A stretch of 64,000 nucleotides of DNA from Takakia lepidozioides (lineage: Eukaryota; Streptophyta; Takakiopsida; Takakiales; Takakiaceae): NCBI GenBank assembly GCA_030704615.1, contig CM060734.1, forward strand, positions 11,842,001-11,906,000, in the 5' to 3' direction. The translations under genes were made by a program, and so were the position numbers. Positions 1 to 12,105 of this stretch are shown here, piece after piece (position 1 is the first letter of the stretch; each line of letters begins with the position of its first letter). The notes beneath the pieces are model-generated. The model saw nothing but the letters and a program-made list of their open reading frames with translations, did not search any database and was not told the DNA's origin.

Positions 1-1301
1 TCAGAGATAGTCTCTTGAGATAATGCCATGATGGCCCGCTTGCGGGCCACGGCGGAGCCAAGCGGATCGCGGCACTCTTGAAGAAAGAGTATTTCTAGCC
101 CAAACTGAGGGAGGAGGCCGAGGAGTATGTCAAGACATGCACCACATGCCAACAAAACCGAGCGAGTACAAAAAACAAGCGGGGCTGTTACAACCCTTGC
201 CAATTCCAGAGGGGTCTTGGGAAAGTGTCTCGATGGATTTCATGACTGCTTTGCCGCTGTCAAAAGGATTCGATGCAATCATGGTGGTGGTGGATAGGTT
301 CAGTAAAATGGGCCATTTCATTCCCACCAAGGAGACGGCAATAGCACAGGAGACGGGGCGACTTTACTTCGTCCACGTCTTCAAGCATCTTGGACTCCCG
401 AAGGATATTGTCTCGGACCGCGATCCAAAGTTTACAAGTAAATTTTGGAGAGCACTTTGGAAGAAAATGGGGTCGAGGCTCAAGATGAGCACGGCCTTCC
501 GACCTACAACGGATGGCCAAACGGAAAGAGTGAATTCCGTGGTGAAGCAGATTTTGCGGAATTATGTGTCAGCAGGCCAGTCAGACTGGGTGGAGCACTT
601 ACTTAGATGCGACAGAGTTCTATTATAATAATACAAAACACTCCGCAACGGGAGTTTTCCCTTTCGTATTGGTCTATGGAAAAACACCTCTGGTGCCGAC
701 AAGTTGGACCGCCTAGGACGTTGAAGAACCAGCGGCAGTAGCAGTGCTGGAAGAACGCGAGCGTTTGTTGGAGTTCGCAAAGTACAACATTGCCAAAGCT
801 AGGAAACGGAATGAATGGCAAGCAAATCAGAAGCGGAGGGAAGTTAAGTTTGAGGCAGGCACGGAGGTCTGGTTGAACATCAAGAATTTTCGACTACCTC
901 CGGAAGTGAGTCCAAAGTTCGTACCTCCGTATGCGGGGCCCTTTCGGATCCGGAAGGTTATGAATGAGGATGTGTAAGAATTGGAGCTGCCGGCAAACAG
1001 CAAGGTGCATCCAGTATTCCACGTTTCCCTTTTGAAGCCTTACTTCAAAGATGAAGCGCGTCCGAATCGGCATCAAGTATTGCGTCCGCCACCTGTGCTG
1101 TTGGATCATGAAAATGAACCTTGAGTACGAGGTGGAGGTAGTGCTTAAGTCGAGTTCAAGAATCGAGAAACGGAGTATCTCGTGAAATGGAAGGGCTATC
1201 ATCAAGTGGAGGCAACTTGGGTGCGTGCCTCAGAAATGGGAAACACATCCGAGGCGGTTGCAGCTTTTGAAGGGCGATCTCAAAAGCGAAAGAAGCGTTG
1301 A
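1..1301 (+). pseudogene. Ty3/gypsy chromovirus, 3' part of pol (integrase and chromodomain)
   Basis: This is the 3' end of a gag-pol gene. In order it shows the HHCC zinc-binding region of integrase (about 25-160, ending CTTCQ-like), the DDE core with DFM near 236, SDRDPKF near 412 and the Glu of QTERVN near 517, then a C-terminal chromodomain ending in EYLVKWKGY (about 1160-1200). The gene closes with a TGA at 1299-1301. The reading frame is broken several times (near 95, 628 and 975), so no integrase could be made. The first 420 bases match, on the opposite strand, the integrase of the element at 33,850-38,276, so both are chromoviruses of one lineage. The part before integrase lies outside the window. 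Family assignment is firm; activity is excluded by the breaks. Confidence 0.88.
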
Positions 1302-2275
1302 TAGGGACATCAACCTTGGATCGTGGGGGAGGAAATGCATGCTTAGTCCGGCTTAGCTAGCTCAGGAATCCGATTACAAAAACTTGTGTTGTACAAATTT
1401 TGTTTATAAATGAAATGGATTCCAAATGTTGTGCGTCCTATTTTATTTGGAATGGTGATGCATGGTATGGTTGGCTAGTGTGTAGAATGCATGCTAGCTT
1501 ACAAAAGTGGGAGAGGTAAATTGGATTAATCGTGTGTTTGCGCAGTGCCGAAATCGGGTGACTCCCATCCAAGGGGCAAAGAAACTTGCGCCTTCTTTCG
1601 GAGTTCACGTGCTAGTGCGCACCTGGCGTGTGCGTGTACTATAACTGCGCTACCGAGGGGGTTGCCTTGTAGTGCAGGCTAACGCGGAAGCTACGTGCTT
1701 CCGTTCACGTACTATAATCGTGTAGCCTCGGGACGAAGTCGTAGTGTGGCTTCAGCGTGTTCCCGTACCTCAGGCCAGCATTCCAAGGCGGACCCAATTG
1801 TAGTGATTGGGGCGCACGGTTGGTTCAAGGTTATCTTCCTAGTCAAAAAGGGTTCAAGGTGAACCCTTGCTCAAGATGTTGCCAAAAAACGGCATCATGA
1901 GCGGTCGCAAGCAATGTTGTTGCAATAAGGCGATTCAATCCTTGGGGAGGATCGTTCCTTGGCCTTGAAGTGGGCCAAGAAGAGTGCACTGGATGGAGCT
2001 TGAGAGGCTCCACCCTTGGCCGGGACTTGGAGGAAGTCGGCCGAACTAGCTAGTGGAGAGTAGAGTCAAGTGGGGGTTTGGTTCTTTGCCATGGGACGCC
2101 ATGGTACAGAAACAAACTCCTTGATGTGGGACGCCACAACTTGGATGTTAGTATTTACCCGCTAGGTGTTTGAGCAGGCCTCTGAAAATGAGTCCTAAGC
2201 GACCAGGGTTGTTTAGGGCTTCTTGTAATTGTGAGCCAAGGGTGCGGGCGTATGAGATGATGAGGGGACTAGAGC
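1302..2275 (+). other. Untranslated 3' region and possible LTR of the chromovirus
   Basis: No gene is visible here. A purine run (GGGGGAGGAAA, about 1325-1335) directly after the pol stop could be the polypurine tract that primes plus-strand synthesis, and the TG-rich sequence after it could begin the 3' LTR. It does not resemble the LTR at 37,549-38,276, and I cannot place an end with TG...CA and a target duplication. The role is inferred from position only. Confidence 0.35.
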
Positions 2276-2555
2276 CTATGCCATAGCTATCTCATGGGAG
2301 TTGGGTGAGAGCGTTCGGGGTGCTAGTGGATAGGCCACATATATGTTGGTGAGTTGAACAACATTTTTATCAATTTGTTTGATGTCTGGTAAAGAGAAGG
2401 GGGCGGCATGAAAGGCGTATTGTACTTGGGTTTTGAGGACTGTGTTGATGATGGCAAGCTTGGGGCGGATGGCAACCGGAGCTTTGTTGGTTAGTTTAGA
2501 GAGTGTTGTGGATTTCTTTATTTTCCATGTGAGTGAGGGGACCAATGCCAAGATG
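2276..2555 (-). pseudogene. Possible fragment of a non-LTR retrotransposon reverse transcriptase (C-terminal part)
   Basis: On the minus strand an open frame of about 90 codons reads through a segment with motifs such as PSLTWKIKKS and NTVLKTQVQYAFHA. In composition and spacing it resembles the region after the palm domain of plant LINE reverse transcriptases, where WK and a helical thumb follow. No catalytic motif is present. It lies between the chromovirus end and the gag gene of the next gypsy element. It could equally be an unrelated open frame; I give it low confidence. Confidence 0.28.
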
Positions 2556-2560
2556 TAACC

Positions 2561-3136
2561 ATGGTTACATTCATGCCTAACAACACTTTGGCTGAAGCAG
2601 TAGGTACTGCAAAGAAATTGGAACTTGGGTTCCACCAGAGCAGAAGCAATGATTCCAAGGATACGTTGGAAGAGGAAGACTCTGATGAGGAAGAAAAACC
2701 CAAGCCAAAGAAGAAGGAGCTGATTGATAAAACCACCTTGGACCAGAAGATAGCAGAGGCTATCAAGAATTTTAAAGACGAAGGACCAAGAAAGGCAATA
2801 TGGTGTCACAAATGCGGAACTGCAGGACATCTGGCAACAGAATGCCATATGAAAGACAAATATTGTGATATTTGTCATATTAACAACCATAATACCAGCC
2901 ATTGTATTTACAATCAACGGGCCAAGAAGAGTGGGTACACACGTGAGGCGGGGGTACACCAAGTCCAAGTCCGACGGGGAGGATCGGATGGATCACGACG
3001 ATACAACATAGGTAATCGTTATCAGAGGCCACGAGATGACTATCCACCACGGGATAGAGAACATCAACCCAAAAACAAAGAAACCGCAAGATGCCACTAT
3101 TGCAAGAAAAATGGACACTGGAAACACGAATACTAG
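2561..3136 (+). pseudogene. Ty3/gypsy gag fragment with three zinc knuckles
   Basis: This is the nucleocapsid end of a gag gene, whose protein packages the retrotransposon RNA. An acidic stretch (EEEDSDEEEKPKPKKK, about residues 35-52) is followed by three CCHC-type knuckles: CHKCGTAGHLATEC, CDICHINNHNTSHC and CHYCKKNGHWKHEY. The last lacks its final cysteine, which is tyrosine here. A basic, arginine-rich linker separates knuckles two and three. The frame stops at 3134-3136. Capsid-coding sequence upstream is missing. The protease piece of the same element follows at 3.6-4.2 kb and its reverse transcriptase lies at 13.9-14.5 kb, beyond a large insertion. Confidence 0.75.
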
Positions 3137-4195
3137 GTGCAACTCAAGCATGAGGCAGAATTGGGAAATATGGAAGCCGGACCAAGTGTAATCGTGAATG
3201 TGGTAACCCCTGTAGTGGATATCCTTGCGGTAACCCAAACTCAGGCCAAGAAACAGAAACCTCAAGATAAGGAGTCTGAATCCAAAAAAGACCGGAAACA
3301 ATATCCAGAAAGTGCAGCATGGCAGGAAGAAAAAAGCTTACATCAGGAGGTAAGCAAAGCCATAGCTCAAATGCAAGAAGGAACCTATATACCTTCTGGA
3401 GATCCAACTCCAGATAATCAGATCAGACCAACCACAAAGACCACGAATGAAACCACAGAGACAACATTGGCTGACGTAATATGCCAGACCAAAGACCCAA
3501 ATCACCATTGGACAAGTACTGAAAATTGCCCCACACTGCAAGAAAACCTTATTTCGAGCGATTGAGGCTTTGACCACTACACCAAAACAGAAGCCAGCAC
3601 CATAGGTTTACACAATTAAACCCATGATTATAGCACAAGTTCCAGACTACAATGAAGGGAGTGAATATAATGACATAAATAATGAAGAAGTCACTGGGAT
3701 TGGGGCATATGGAACCTGCTCCATTCACGGTACGAATGGCAGATCAACGGAAAGTACAGCCATTGGGTATCATCAGACGCCTAGCAATGGAAGTGGCAGG
3801 ATTGGTATACGAAATATCAGTGACCATTCTCAGAATGGAAGACGTGGCAGAAGGGTATTCGTTACTACTTGGAAGACCATGGTTAACCAAGCCCAATCTC
3901 ACCACGATTGGGGAAGTCAGACTCTCACGATCAAGAAAGGATCAGAACAAGTCACGATCACCACGAAGCAACGAGGTACGATTCCACGAGAGAAACAACC
4001 TTGCCTAGTGGAAGAGAATGACTGGTCCAGTGGACTGTCGGATGAAGAAGAAGCTACAGTGTATGCAGCGCATCCACAACTAGAACCTATTGGTCAACTA
4101 GTGGTCAAGAATACCACGACTGTAGGATGCCACATGGTGAACACCCAAAGGGAAACAAGCAATCCAGTAACGGATGATCCTGAGGAAGATGCCAT
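3137..4195 (+). pseudogene. Ty3/gypsy gag-protease linker and aspartic protease C-terminal half
   Basis: The sequence continues the gag-pol gene at 2,561. The first 430 bases encode a hydrophilic linker of unknown role. From about 3,690 a frame contains FTVRMADQRK, then SVTIL, and ends in LLLGRPWL. This is the flap and C-terminal beta strands of a retroviral-type aspartic protease (LLLGRPWL corresponds to the ILG-type motif). The catalytic DTG or DSG half is not recognisable upstream, so the enzyme is incomplete. Several stops and frame changes are present. The gene is cut at 4,196-4,203 by the direct repeat GGACACAC, where a 9.68-kb insertion begins. Confidence 0.65.
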
Positions 4196-4811
4196 GGACA
4201 CACCCCGGGGAAGTCACTCTCTATCACCTGTATAGGGCATGTGAGATAAATGGGTATTTTGTTGGGGGGTATTACTTTTATTTTGGGTATTTTTTAGTAT
4301 CCTATAATTACATAATTTTGTAATATGGTGAATTTTTAATATATTTTATTGTTCTAAACAAATATTAAACACCGTATATTAATAATACGATTAAACTTTA
4401 GGAGGCTGGGGGGCGCGATGGCGGAGCTGCGAGACAACCTCCAACGGTCATTTGAAAACTTCTTCCATCTCTATCAGATCCTATCGACTTCCTGCTTACT
4501 TTACTTACATCAAATAGCTAATACTTCCAAGCTTAGCTTTCAAATGATATGCACATTACAAGTTTTTGTTTGGTTCTCTTTCAATACTTTCTTCTACAGT
4601 GTTCATCCTAACACCTTGCTTCCTTTCATCTCCATCTTGGCTACTTGCATCATCCCTAATCCTCCCACCACAGCCGTCTTTAGCTTCTAAGCTGTTCGCT
4701 TTCTCCAGTGACGTTTCCCGCCTATACCCCCCTCCTCTACTTTTTCCGCCAACCCTCTCTTAAGCTCCATATCCCTCACAACCAGCGGAGTCCTTAAAAC
4801 ACCCTTCTGTT

Positions 4812-6755
4812 TTGTTAACTATGGCTCCCGGAAGCAACCAGCTGCATAACAACGAGAAGATGGCGACTCGTGGGAACATCAGAGGGCAGCAGAGTCAGCA
4901 CAAAAGACCCACCCCGTCGTCTGGTACGGGTTTTTTTATGGCACACCAAGCTCGATCCAGGATAGCTTCTGCCAGTGGTTCAGTAAGACATCCCTCCCCT
5001 CCCACTCCCACCAACCCTCTCTCTCCTCCCCAACCACTTCTCAAAATGCCCAGGCTAAACTCTTTCATTCCAAACTTTCCGAACCCTCCAATTTTGGAGG
5101 AACCAACAGTAGACTGGGAGGAAAAGAGCGCTCCTAATCAAGATGATCTGGACAAGGACTATGATCAATATGAACATCTCGGAACTGCAAAGGAGAGTCA
5201 CAACAATGGAAGAGACAGGTATCCTCATTCACTTTCCGGGGAAAAAAATAGATAGGGCAACAGTCAGGGATTGGGCCATCAGACACCTTGGCGGTAATGG
5301 AGAATTGAGGCAGCTGTTCTGCCATGCCAAAGGAAGGGGGTTTTTCTCTATCATCTTTGAAACAAAAGAGGCTGCTAATGAGGCTTTGCTGTTTAACCCT
5401 CATACCAAGGGGTTTAATGTCAACATATTTCCGTGGTGGGGAATAGGAACGGAAAGTTGTGGGGCCCCCGCATCGTCTCAGTCCCAAAGATCCCAGATCA
5501 ATACTTGGTGAACTTGGCAGATATTGCAAACCATTTCGGGTCTTATCTTGGACGCTTGGCTGTCTTTGACCCCCAATTGTGCACACACAACCTAAGACAG
5601 GACCCAGCATGGAAATCAGTGACTATTGCTTCTCGACTTCATGAAACTGGAAATGCCAAATTTGCCTTGATGATGCCGGATGAGGATATTCTCCCGCAAT
5701 TTGTCAAACTGCCAATAGATGAGGAGGGTAATTACTTTACAATCCAACTCATAGAGGATACCACCTATGCGGCCTGCTTCAACTGTGGCCAGTTGGGACA
5801 TCTCGGAATCGACTGCCTGGCAGCCAAACGCAAACGAACCCAGCCCATGACCCCATCCAAACCAAGGAGACAAGAACAAGGAGGGGGCACAGAATCAGCA
5901 GCGGATCACTGGCAGGAATTACAGTCTCCCACACCACAACCCGGGCCTTCAACAATTCCCGGAGGGCAACAAACCCTGCACAATATACCAAATGACCCTC
6001 TACAACTCAGATCATGGCTAAGCCCCGGAAGGGAGGAGACACCCAAGGATCCGATGCAAGAAGAGCTGATGGCCCACCAGCAACAGATGAATGCCATCAC
6101 AAAAGGGAAAGGGAAACTTACGGAAACACAACAGCAGGGGACATCTATCGGCCAAGGAAAAGGAAAGCATCAGGACAGCTCACCCCCAAGAGTAGTCAAA
6201 TTGACACTCCCTACCAGTAATTCCTTCCCCAAAATCACCACTGTAATTGCTTGCAACTCCAGGTTTGCTAACAACTGTCTCCAAATCGGCTCATTCCCAC
6301 ACCTAAACTTGGTGGGATGCTCAGCACTGGAAATTGTCGACTCCCCGAAGGCAGCATGTGTGACACCCTTGATCTTTCGAAAAAGCAAACCCCCAGCTAT
6401 CCTCATTACATCAGACGACTGGGAAACGGTCAAATCATTATGGATAACATCAGCAGATCTCAAGCATTTCCTGCAAACCAACCCACCCAATATCAATTCG
6501 CAAATTCTCTTCAAGGGGAAAATTCAGCAGTTCTTCCTCAAGCAACAAAAACATTATTCACTTTCACCCCTCACCAAAATCTCATGGGGGGCATACCTGG
6601 AAGACTATCCTGGACTTAGTGTCAAACCTTCAACCCACATTCTAGCTCTCATGGAGGATGCAGAAATTTATGCCTCTCCTCCACCGATCGAGGTCATCTG
6701 GACTTACGAGGATCTGCTCTCAGCCCCCAGAGGGAGTCACAGTTTGCAACTTTGA
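4812..6755 (+). pseudogene. LINE ORF1 protein with DUF4283-like region and zinc knuckle
   Basis: ORF1 proteins coat the LINE RNA. Three overlapping frames must be joined: 4,812-5,255, 5,143-5,511 and 5,433-6,755, so two frameshifts lie near 5,220 and 5,440. The N-terminal 100 residues are proline- and serine-rich. The middle part (VRDWAIRHLGG through FFSIIFETKEAANEAL) looks like the DUF4283 RNA-binding fold common in plant LINE ORF1 and retrotransposon gag. It is followed by one CCHC knuckle, CFNCGQLGHLGIDC, near 5,777-5,818. The rest is a long polar tail with glutamine- and lysine-rich stretches. The start codon at 4,812 is the first ATG; ATG 4,821 is also possible. Confidence 0.65.
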
Positions 6756-6767
6756 AATCAGGATACC

Positions 6768-7367
6768 TTGATAAATGGGTTTCAGTTGCTGGGAGCCCAC
6801 TTGGACTCTGAAGTGGATGGGGAAAATTACATAATGGAGGTACAAAGGACAAGAGATCATATTAACGGCACCAGGCGGACAGATCATTCTCACTCTTCCT
6901 CAGACTCCCAGGTGGAATCTTCTACGCAAGAGGGGAATCACAACATGATGGACTCGGTGAAAGGAGCCAAACAAGTATCCTCCCCAACAATCATTGACAC
7001 AACCCAGGCTAACTCGCTGCTGAACTCTCAAGTGACTTCTCCACCCAAGGTCTTAACTCCCTCCTCTCCACCTTCCCCAAACAAGGTACCATCCTCTCTC
7101 TCACCCTGTTTCATTTATCAGGTTTTATCTGGGAACCCTGCTAGATGCTGGATGTTATGCGAGAAAGAGAAATACGTGGGGGGGAAGCAGGTCAGACATA
7201 GGCTACCAGTGTTTGATTTGCCAGAAAACATACCCTCTGGGACTCTTCCCTCCAATGGCTCAATCAGTGACAGATACCCAGGTTTTAAGGATCTTTTCAA
7301 CGCGGTGTTCTTCCCGGCTGAAGCCTCGGTTTTATCTGTAACCATCTCCACAGTGTCTACAGAATAA
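6768..7367 (+). pseudogene. Region between LINE ORF1 and ORF2, open frame of unknown role
   Basis: A frame of 199 codons with serine- and proline-rich composition lies 12 bases after the end of ORF1. It has no motif I recognise. It may be a frameshifted extension of the ORF1 tail or the leader of ORF2. Its C-terminal part is not conserved in the second LINE copy, which starts far downstream, so no comparison is possible. Confidence 0.3.
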
Positions 7368-7565
7368 TTCCTTTCATCCCATGAGCTACCCAAAAACACA
7401 AAACCAAGAGGGGTTTTCATACTCATCCAGAACAAAACTCGCAAGCCCCCGGACAATCATGTCTGGAAAAATTCCCTGCGACCAAGAGACAGTAGGGTTA
7501 AATTCTTCTACCACACTTCTAGGCTATCAAATGAGACTGTCAGTCTCAGCCTACCACGACCTGCC

Positions 7566-8070
7566 AATGATCTTTAACCTCCATTCCTGGAATATAAGAG
7601 GGTTGGAAGCAGACCCAGCTTCTCTAAAAAGGCTGAAAATCAAAACCTAGCTGACTCCCTTCCTTGCAAATCATTCCATCATATTTCTGCAGGAGCATAA
7701 ACTAGATCAAGGGAAAATAGATAGTCTCTCTGATTATCTATGGCCATTAGCCAACTCCTTATGGAAACCCACTTCCATGGAAACCCACTTCCATGGAAAC
7801 CCACTTCCATGGGAACGAAAGGAGGTACTGCAATACTTCTTTCACCTACCATTCAACCATTCCTCACAACGCAGGACACCTGGCTCCCCGGAAGATTGCA
7901 ATTTTGTGCCTTATCCCTACCCAACTCAATAGGTCCGATTGGGCTGGTGAATATCTATGCACCCAACAATTCTACTGACAAAGTAGAATTTTGGAACACT
8001 CTCAACACAAAAAATGATGGAACAACCTACTATAGACAGTTGGATAGTGTTCGGAGATTTTAATAGGGTG
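7566..8070 (+). pseudogene. LINE ORF2, first part of the AP-like endonuclease
   Basis: This is the N-terminal endonuclease, which nicks target DNA to prime reverse transcription. The start of the fold is seen as LHSWNIRGL near 7,580, followed after a stop by FLQEHKLD near 7,690 (the conserved acidic ExK site), GLVNIYAPN near 7,945 and VFGDFNRV near 8,050 (the GDFN motif). The frame is broken near 7,648 and 8,062. An exact triplication of the 16-mer ATGGAAACCCACTTCC (7,761-7,808) replaces part of the expected sequence. The gene is interrupted at about 8,070 by a small inverted-repeat element and resumes at 8,816. Confidence 0.65.
7761..7808 (+). repeat. Three exact tandem copies of a 16-bp unit inside the LINE endonuclease
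   Basis: ATGGAAACCCACTTCC occurs three times head to tail with no mismatch. The unit is not a multiple of three, so each added copy shifts the reading frame. Perfect identity suggests a recent replication-slippage event. Confidence 0.9.
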
Positions 8071-8815
8071 AATGTAGGGTTGACTGGACCAAAATGGACG
8101 TTACCAGCACAGTTTTAGATGACTGCAATTGATGGTGTCATCAATTGAATTTGAATTAACTCATTTAAATCAGAAAATATATATGTCATTGGATTCCTAG
8201 CTTCAATACGCACCCATAACAACTCTCCAATCATGAATCCGATAAGAAATGACTCCGCTATGGACTTTTGAACATCGTCATTGTGGACTGTTACCGCAAT
8301 GAATGGAATTACAATGGACTCAAGTTCTCCTATGTGCCATTGGTGAATTCCATTGAAATTTGGACATAAGGTGGCCATTTTGGTCCACATCAAAGGTATG
8401 GATTTGAAGTGGCAAAATCATTTGTCATTTGACTCATATGGACTAATATATGTCAAAAAAATAGGCGTTTTTTGAAAAGTCCGTAGCTCATCTTGTTTTT
8501 TGGATTTTGGGTGTCATTTTTTTTCTAGAAGTATAAAAACCTATAATCTTCAATGGCTAGGTGTCATATTGATTTTTTTTTGTAAACTCTAATTTTCAGT
8601 TTTCTAATTTCTCTAAATAATATACTAAAATATTTAATGAATTATATCTTTAATATTTGGGGTAAGACGCTTTACTAAATATGTTCAGTATACCATTATC
8701 TATCACTTAAAAAAAAAAAATTGGGATAGTATCCTCAACTTTTTGTTTTTGGTCATGGATTTTCATGGAGTAGGATCTGCCGTTTTTGGTCCACTCAACC
8801 CTGCAACTGCCCAAT
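8071..8815. mobile_element. Non-autonomous inverted-repeat element inserted in the LINE endonuclease
   Basis: The left end contains AGGGTTGACTGGACCAAAA (8,076-8,094) and the right end, on the other strand, AGGGTTGAGTGGACCAAAA (from 8,802 backwards). They differ at one of 19 positions. The flanks AATAGGGTG (8,062-8,070) and AATATGGTG (8,816-8,824) match at 8 of 9 bases and would be a target duplication of the 9-bp size typical of Mutator-like elements. The interior is AT-rich and has no coding capacity. The endonuclease reading frame is present on both sides, so this is a clean insertion. Confidence 0.65.
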
Positions 8816-10033
8816 ATGGTGGAGATGCAAGAGGATAGAAGAGGCACAGGGTTATTTACCTCAAACCCAGAAGAAATGGACCAGTGGTTCAACTGCATGC
8901 AAACATACAACCTCAGAGAAGCAGTGCCAATCTTTGGACAGTCATCAGACATCACCTTTACCTGGTCCAATAACCGTTCTCTTGCAGATCTAAGTATGGC
9001 TTGTCTTGATAGGGATTACCTTTACCTTGACCTAGTTCAATATGCTAAGAGAGCCCCTCAAGAACCAATACCCTTATGCTTTGACCATACACCAATTACC
9101 CTCTCCCTGACCCTACCGGACTCTTACAGAAGGGGTAGAGGCCTTTACAAAATAAATAACCTCCTCCTTAAGCTGCCAAGCTTCAAGCAAGGCCTGATAA
9201 GGGGTACAACTCAGGCGGGAAGTGACCTCCTGGACCCTACGCATCTCTTCCTGGTCAAGCTGAAGGCTGTCAATATTGAAAGTCAGAGGATGAGTCAGGA
9301 ACTTGCAAGCATCAGAAAGAGGAAGGTCATGGCCTTAAATAAATGCCTCAAAGTCTGTCAATTGAAAATAGAATCCACTCGCTGTGATGAAGACACATAC
9401 CGTACATATGTCCAAGCCAGAAACAACCTTGACATTCATCACAAAATCCAGGAGAGGAAGTGGAAATTGCAGGCGGGTGTCAACTGGTCCACAAAAGGAG
9501 AAAAAATGAATAAATATTTTTTCGACAAAACAAGATTGAGACGTGTCTCTCAAACAATTTCTGAGCTCATTGAACAGCCATCAGGCACTTCAACTTCTAC
9601 ACCAAAGGCCATGGCCATGCTGGCTGGCAGGCACTTCCATAATCTTTTTCATAGTGACCTCGACTCCCTGCAACCAACAGAAGAACAAACATCATTTTTG
9701 ATACACACCCCTACCCTGCTGTCCCACCAGTTTGCTTCCCAACTAGAAGGAGAGTTCACAGATATAGAGCTGGGTGAAGCATTATCCAAACTACAGAACA
9801 ACAAATCTCCAGGCATAGACGGTTTATTAGTGGAATTTTACAAAGCATTGTGGCCGGAAATCTCAAGGGATTTCACTGCAATGGCAAACCACGTGTTTCA
9901 ACGGGGACACATGCCCCCCATTATGACACAAGGAGTTATAACCTTACTCTATAAAAAGGGTGATAGAACAAACATATCCAATTATCGGCCCATAACCAGC
10001 TTACAAGATAGTGGCGAAGGCATTGGCCCTTAG
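8816..10033 (+). pseudogene. LINE ORF2, end of endonuclease and start of reverse transcriptase
   Basis: The frame resumes after the small insertion. The endonuclease ends with FTWSNNR and LDRDYL (about 8,960-9,030), the usual last motifs of AP-like LINE endonucleases. A linker of about 250 residues rich in lysine and arginine follows. The reverse transcriptase begins near 9,780 with LSKLQNNKSPGIDGLLVEFY and YKKGDRTNISNYRPI, which are motifs 0 and 1. A frameshift near 10,005 moves the continuation into the next frame at 10,011. Confidence 0.8.
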
Positions 10034-12105
10034 ATTGCAGCCTCTCCTTCCAACTATAATTAGGCCAAATCAAATAGGGTTTATCAAGGGTAGATACATA
10101 TTGGATAACCTCCTTCTAGCCCAGAAAATTCCAAACTTCGCTGCTAGAACAAACCAAGCTATTGCCCTCCTCCTTTTAGACTTTGAGAAGGCTTTCGATC
10201 GTGTTGAATGGTCATACCTGCTGGCAACCCTGGCCAAATTGGGTTTTCCCCAATCCTTTTGCAAATGGGTCAGGATATTACTCACCGATGCATCTAGCAT
10301 AGTCTCAATCAATGGCCATTTATCAGCTTTGTTCCCTCTGCAGCGTTCAGTGAGGCAAGGGTGTCCCCTCTCACCGTTCTTGTTTCTGGTGGTAGCAGAT
10401 ACACTAGGCTATATGCTACAACAAAATCAGTTTATAAAGGGCCTCAGGGTCACTAACTACATTACCAGGCAGTACAATTTCTTGGTAGACTCGATGTTCG
10501 TTGATGATACCTTTTTAATGTTGCAAGCCACCCCGGAAAACTTGGACCAGGCAGGGTTTACCTTGAATAAGTTTTGTGCAGCATCTGGATTCAAAGTAAA
10601 CTGGAATAAGACTTCAGATTTACTGGTAGGTGACCTCTCAAAATCCACTATGGGATCCCCGCCCTCATGGGGAATGGATCAAGGGCTCAGGTGGCTCAAA
10701 CTTGGGGAAACCACCACACTACTGGGCTACACATATGGAATTGGACTGACAGACCAACAGATTTTTGCTGCCACAATGACCAACTTAAAGAGGAAATTGA
10801 CTTACTGGGGTTCAAAACATCTCTCAATTACAGGAAGAGCCCTTGTTGCTAATCAGATTCATTCAGCTGGATTATGGTATTATGCTTCTTCCTGGCGCCC
10901 AAGCTCTAAACAGATTCAGGAAATCAAACGCCTACTTAGGAACTTTGTTTGGGGAGCTGAGACCTCATCCCAAAACAAACGACCGTTTGTAGCTTGGGCT
11001 CAAATCTGTTTACCCAAAAAAAAGGGGGGTTAGGGATACTCGATCCAGAAACAAAGATTGTAGCTCTTCTTGGCAAATGGATACCCAGGTTTCTAGGGCC
11101 GGAGGGGGGATGGTGGAAATTCTTGGTCTACGACCACATTACAAAATCCTCCCCTCTCAAGAATACCCAATGGAGCCCTTCCCTACGTTGGCTCACTCAA
11201 GGATTTCATCTTAAGACAGTGGGATCTGCTCTATGGTCCAACATCTGGTCAGCCTGGGGGCGGCTAAGGAAACTGCTTGTAAAAGCCCATCCAAGTACCT
11301 TCTATGAAGTTAAGAGACAACACTTGTTTCTAAACGACACTCCTCTGACCCCTTCTCAGAAAAACCAGGCAAAAAGGTGGTCCAAATGGGATTGCCTTGG
11401 CATCAGACAAATTCATAACATATGGTCAGGGATTGGTTTCATATCTCTACAATCTATGGCTCAAACTGTAGGCCTCGCAAGGGCCACAAAAGGCCATCAA
11501 CAACTTGTTCAATCTGTACCAGTGCAGTGGTTGGCCACCCTTTCCGCAGGCCCTCCAGAACCAGTCTCAAAATCCTGGGCACTCATCATACTTCACAACC
11601 AGCTTACCATTGTTTTTGTAGATGACATATCCATAAATGACATATTGTTCACACATTCGCCATCAACACCACCTCCCTAAGACTCACACTTACCTCTACA
11701 GAACCTTTGACAATCCAAACTATGCCTCTCACCCCAATCCGTGTCTGCTGCTGGACAGCCACGGATAAGGGAATGAATCCCCAGCCACCCCTCACTATCA
11801 CCACTAGAGCTTGGCTAGCAACCAACTCCTTTGTATGGATTTTGGGTAGGCCGCTGGCAGAATTGGATATTGACCCCTCCGAATGGTTATGGAAATTCAA
11901 CACCACCCCAGAACCCTTCTTTGCATACACAACAAAAAAGGGCTACAAAGCCCTGTCAGTCACCCAACCCATGTACAAGAAATGGGAATCAAAATGGGGG
12001 CTCTACAACTTCCGCGATGAGAACTGGAAAATTATTTGGGGCTCAGTGTGGATCAAAACCCGGCCATCAAAGATAGCAGCTTTCCTATGACAGGTTGTTA
12101 ATAGA
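10011..12105 (+). pseudogene. LINE ORF2, reverse transcriptase palm, thumb and C-terminal region
   Basis: The palm domain shows QIGFIKGRYILDN, LLLDFEKAFDRVEW (first catalytic Asp), SVRQGCPLSPFLF and FVDDT near 10,500, where LINEs normally have FADDT or YADD. The alanine-to-valine change sits next to the catalytic aspartates, which are retained. The thumb follows (KVNWNKTSDLLVG, LLGYTYG). After a frameshift near 11,010 the frame 10,994-11,680 continues with GLGILDPETKIVALLGKW, and then 11,707-12,090 leads into the C-terminal domain. Frame breaks near 11,030, 11,690 and 12,090 make it a pseudogene. Confidence 0.85.

Noticed and set aside
2276-2968. A 230-residue minus-strand protein as a whole
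   Set aside because: Its first 140 codons overlap the clear gag zinc knuckles on the plus strand; only the last part was kept as a weak LINE fragment.
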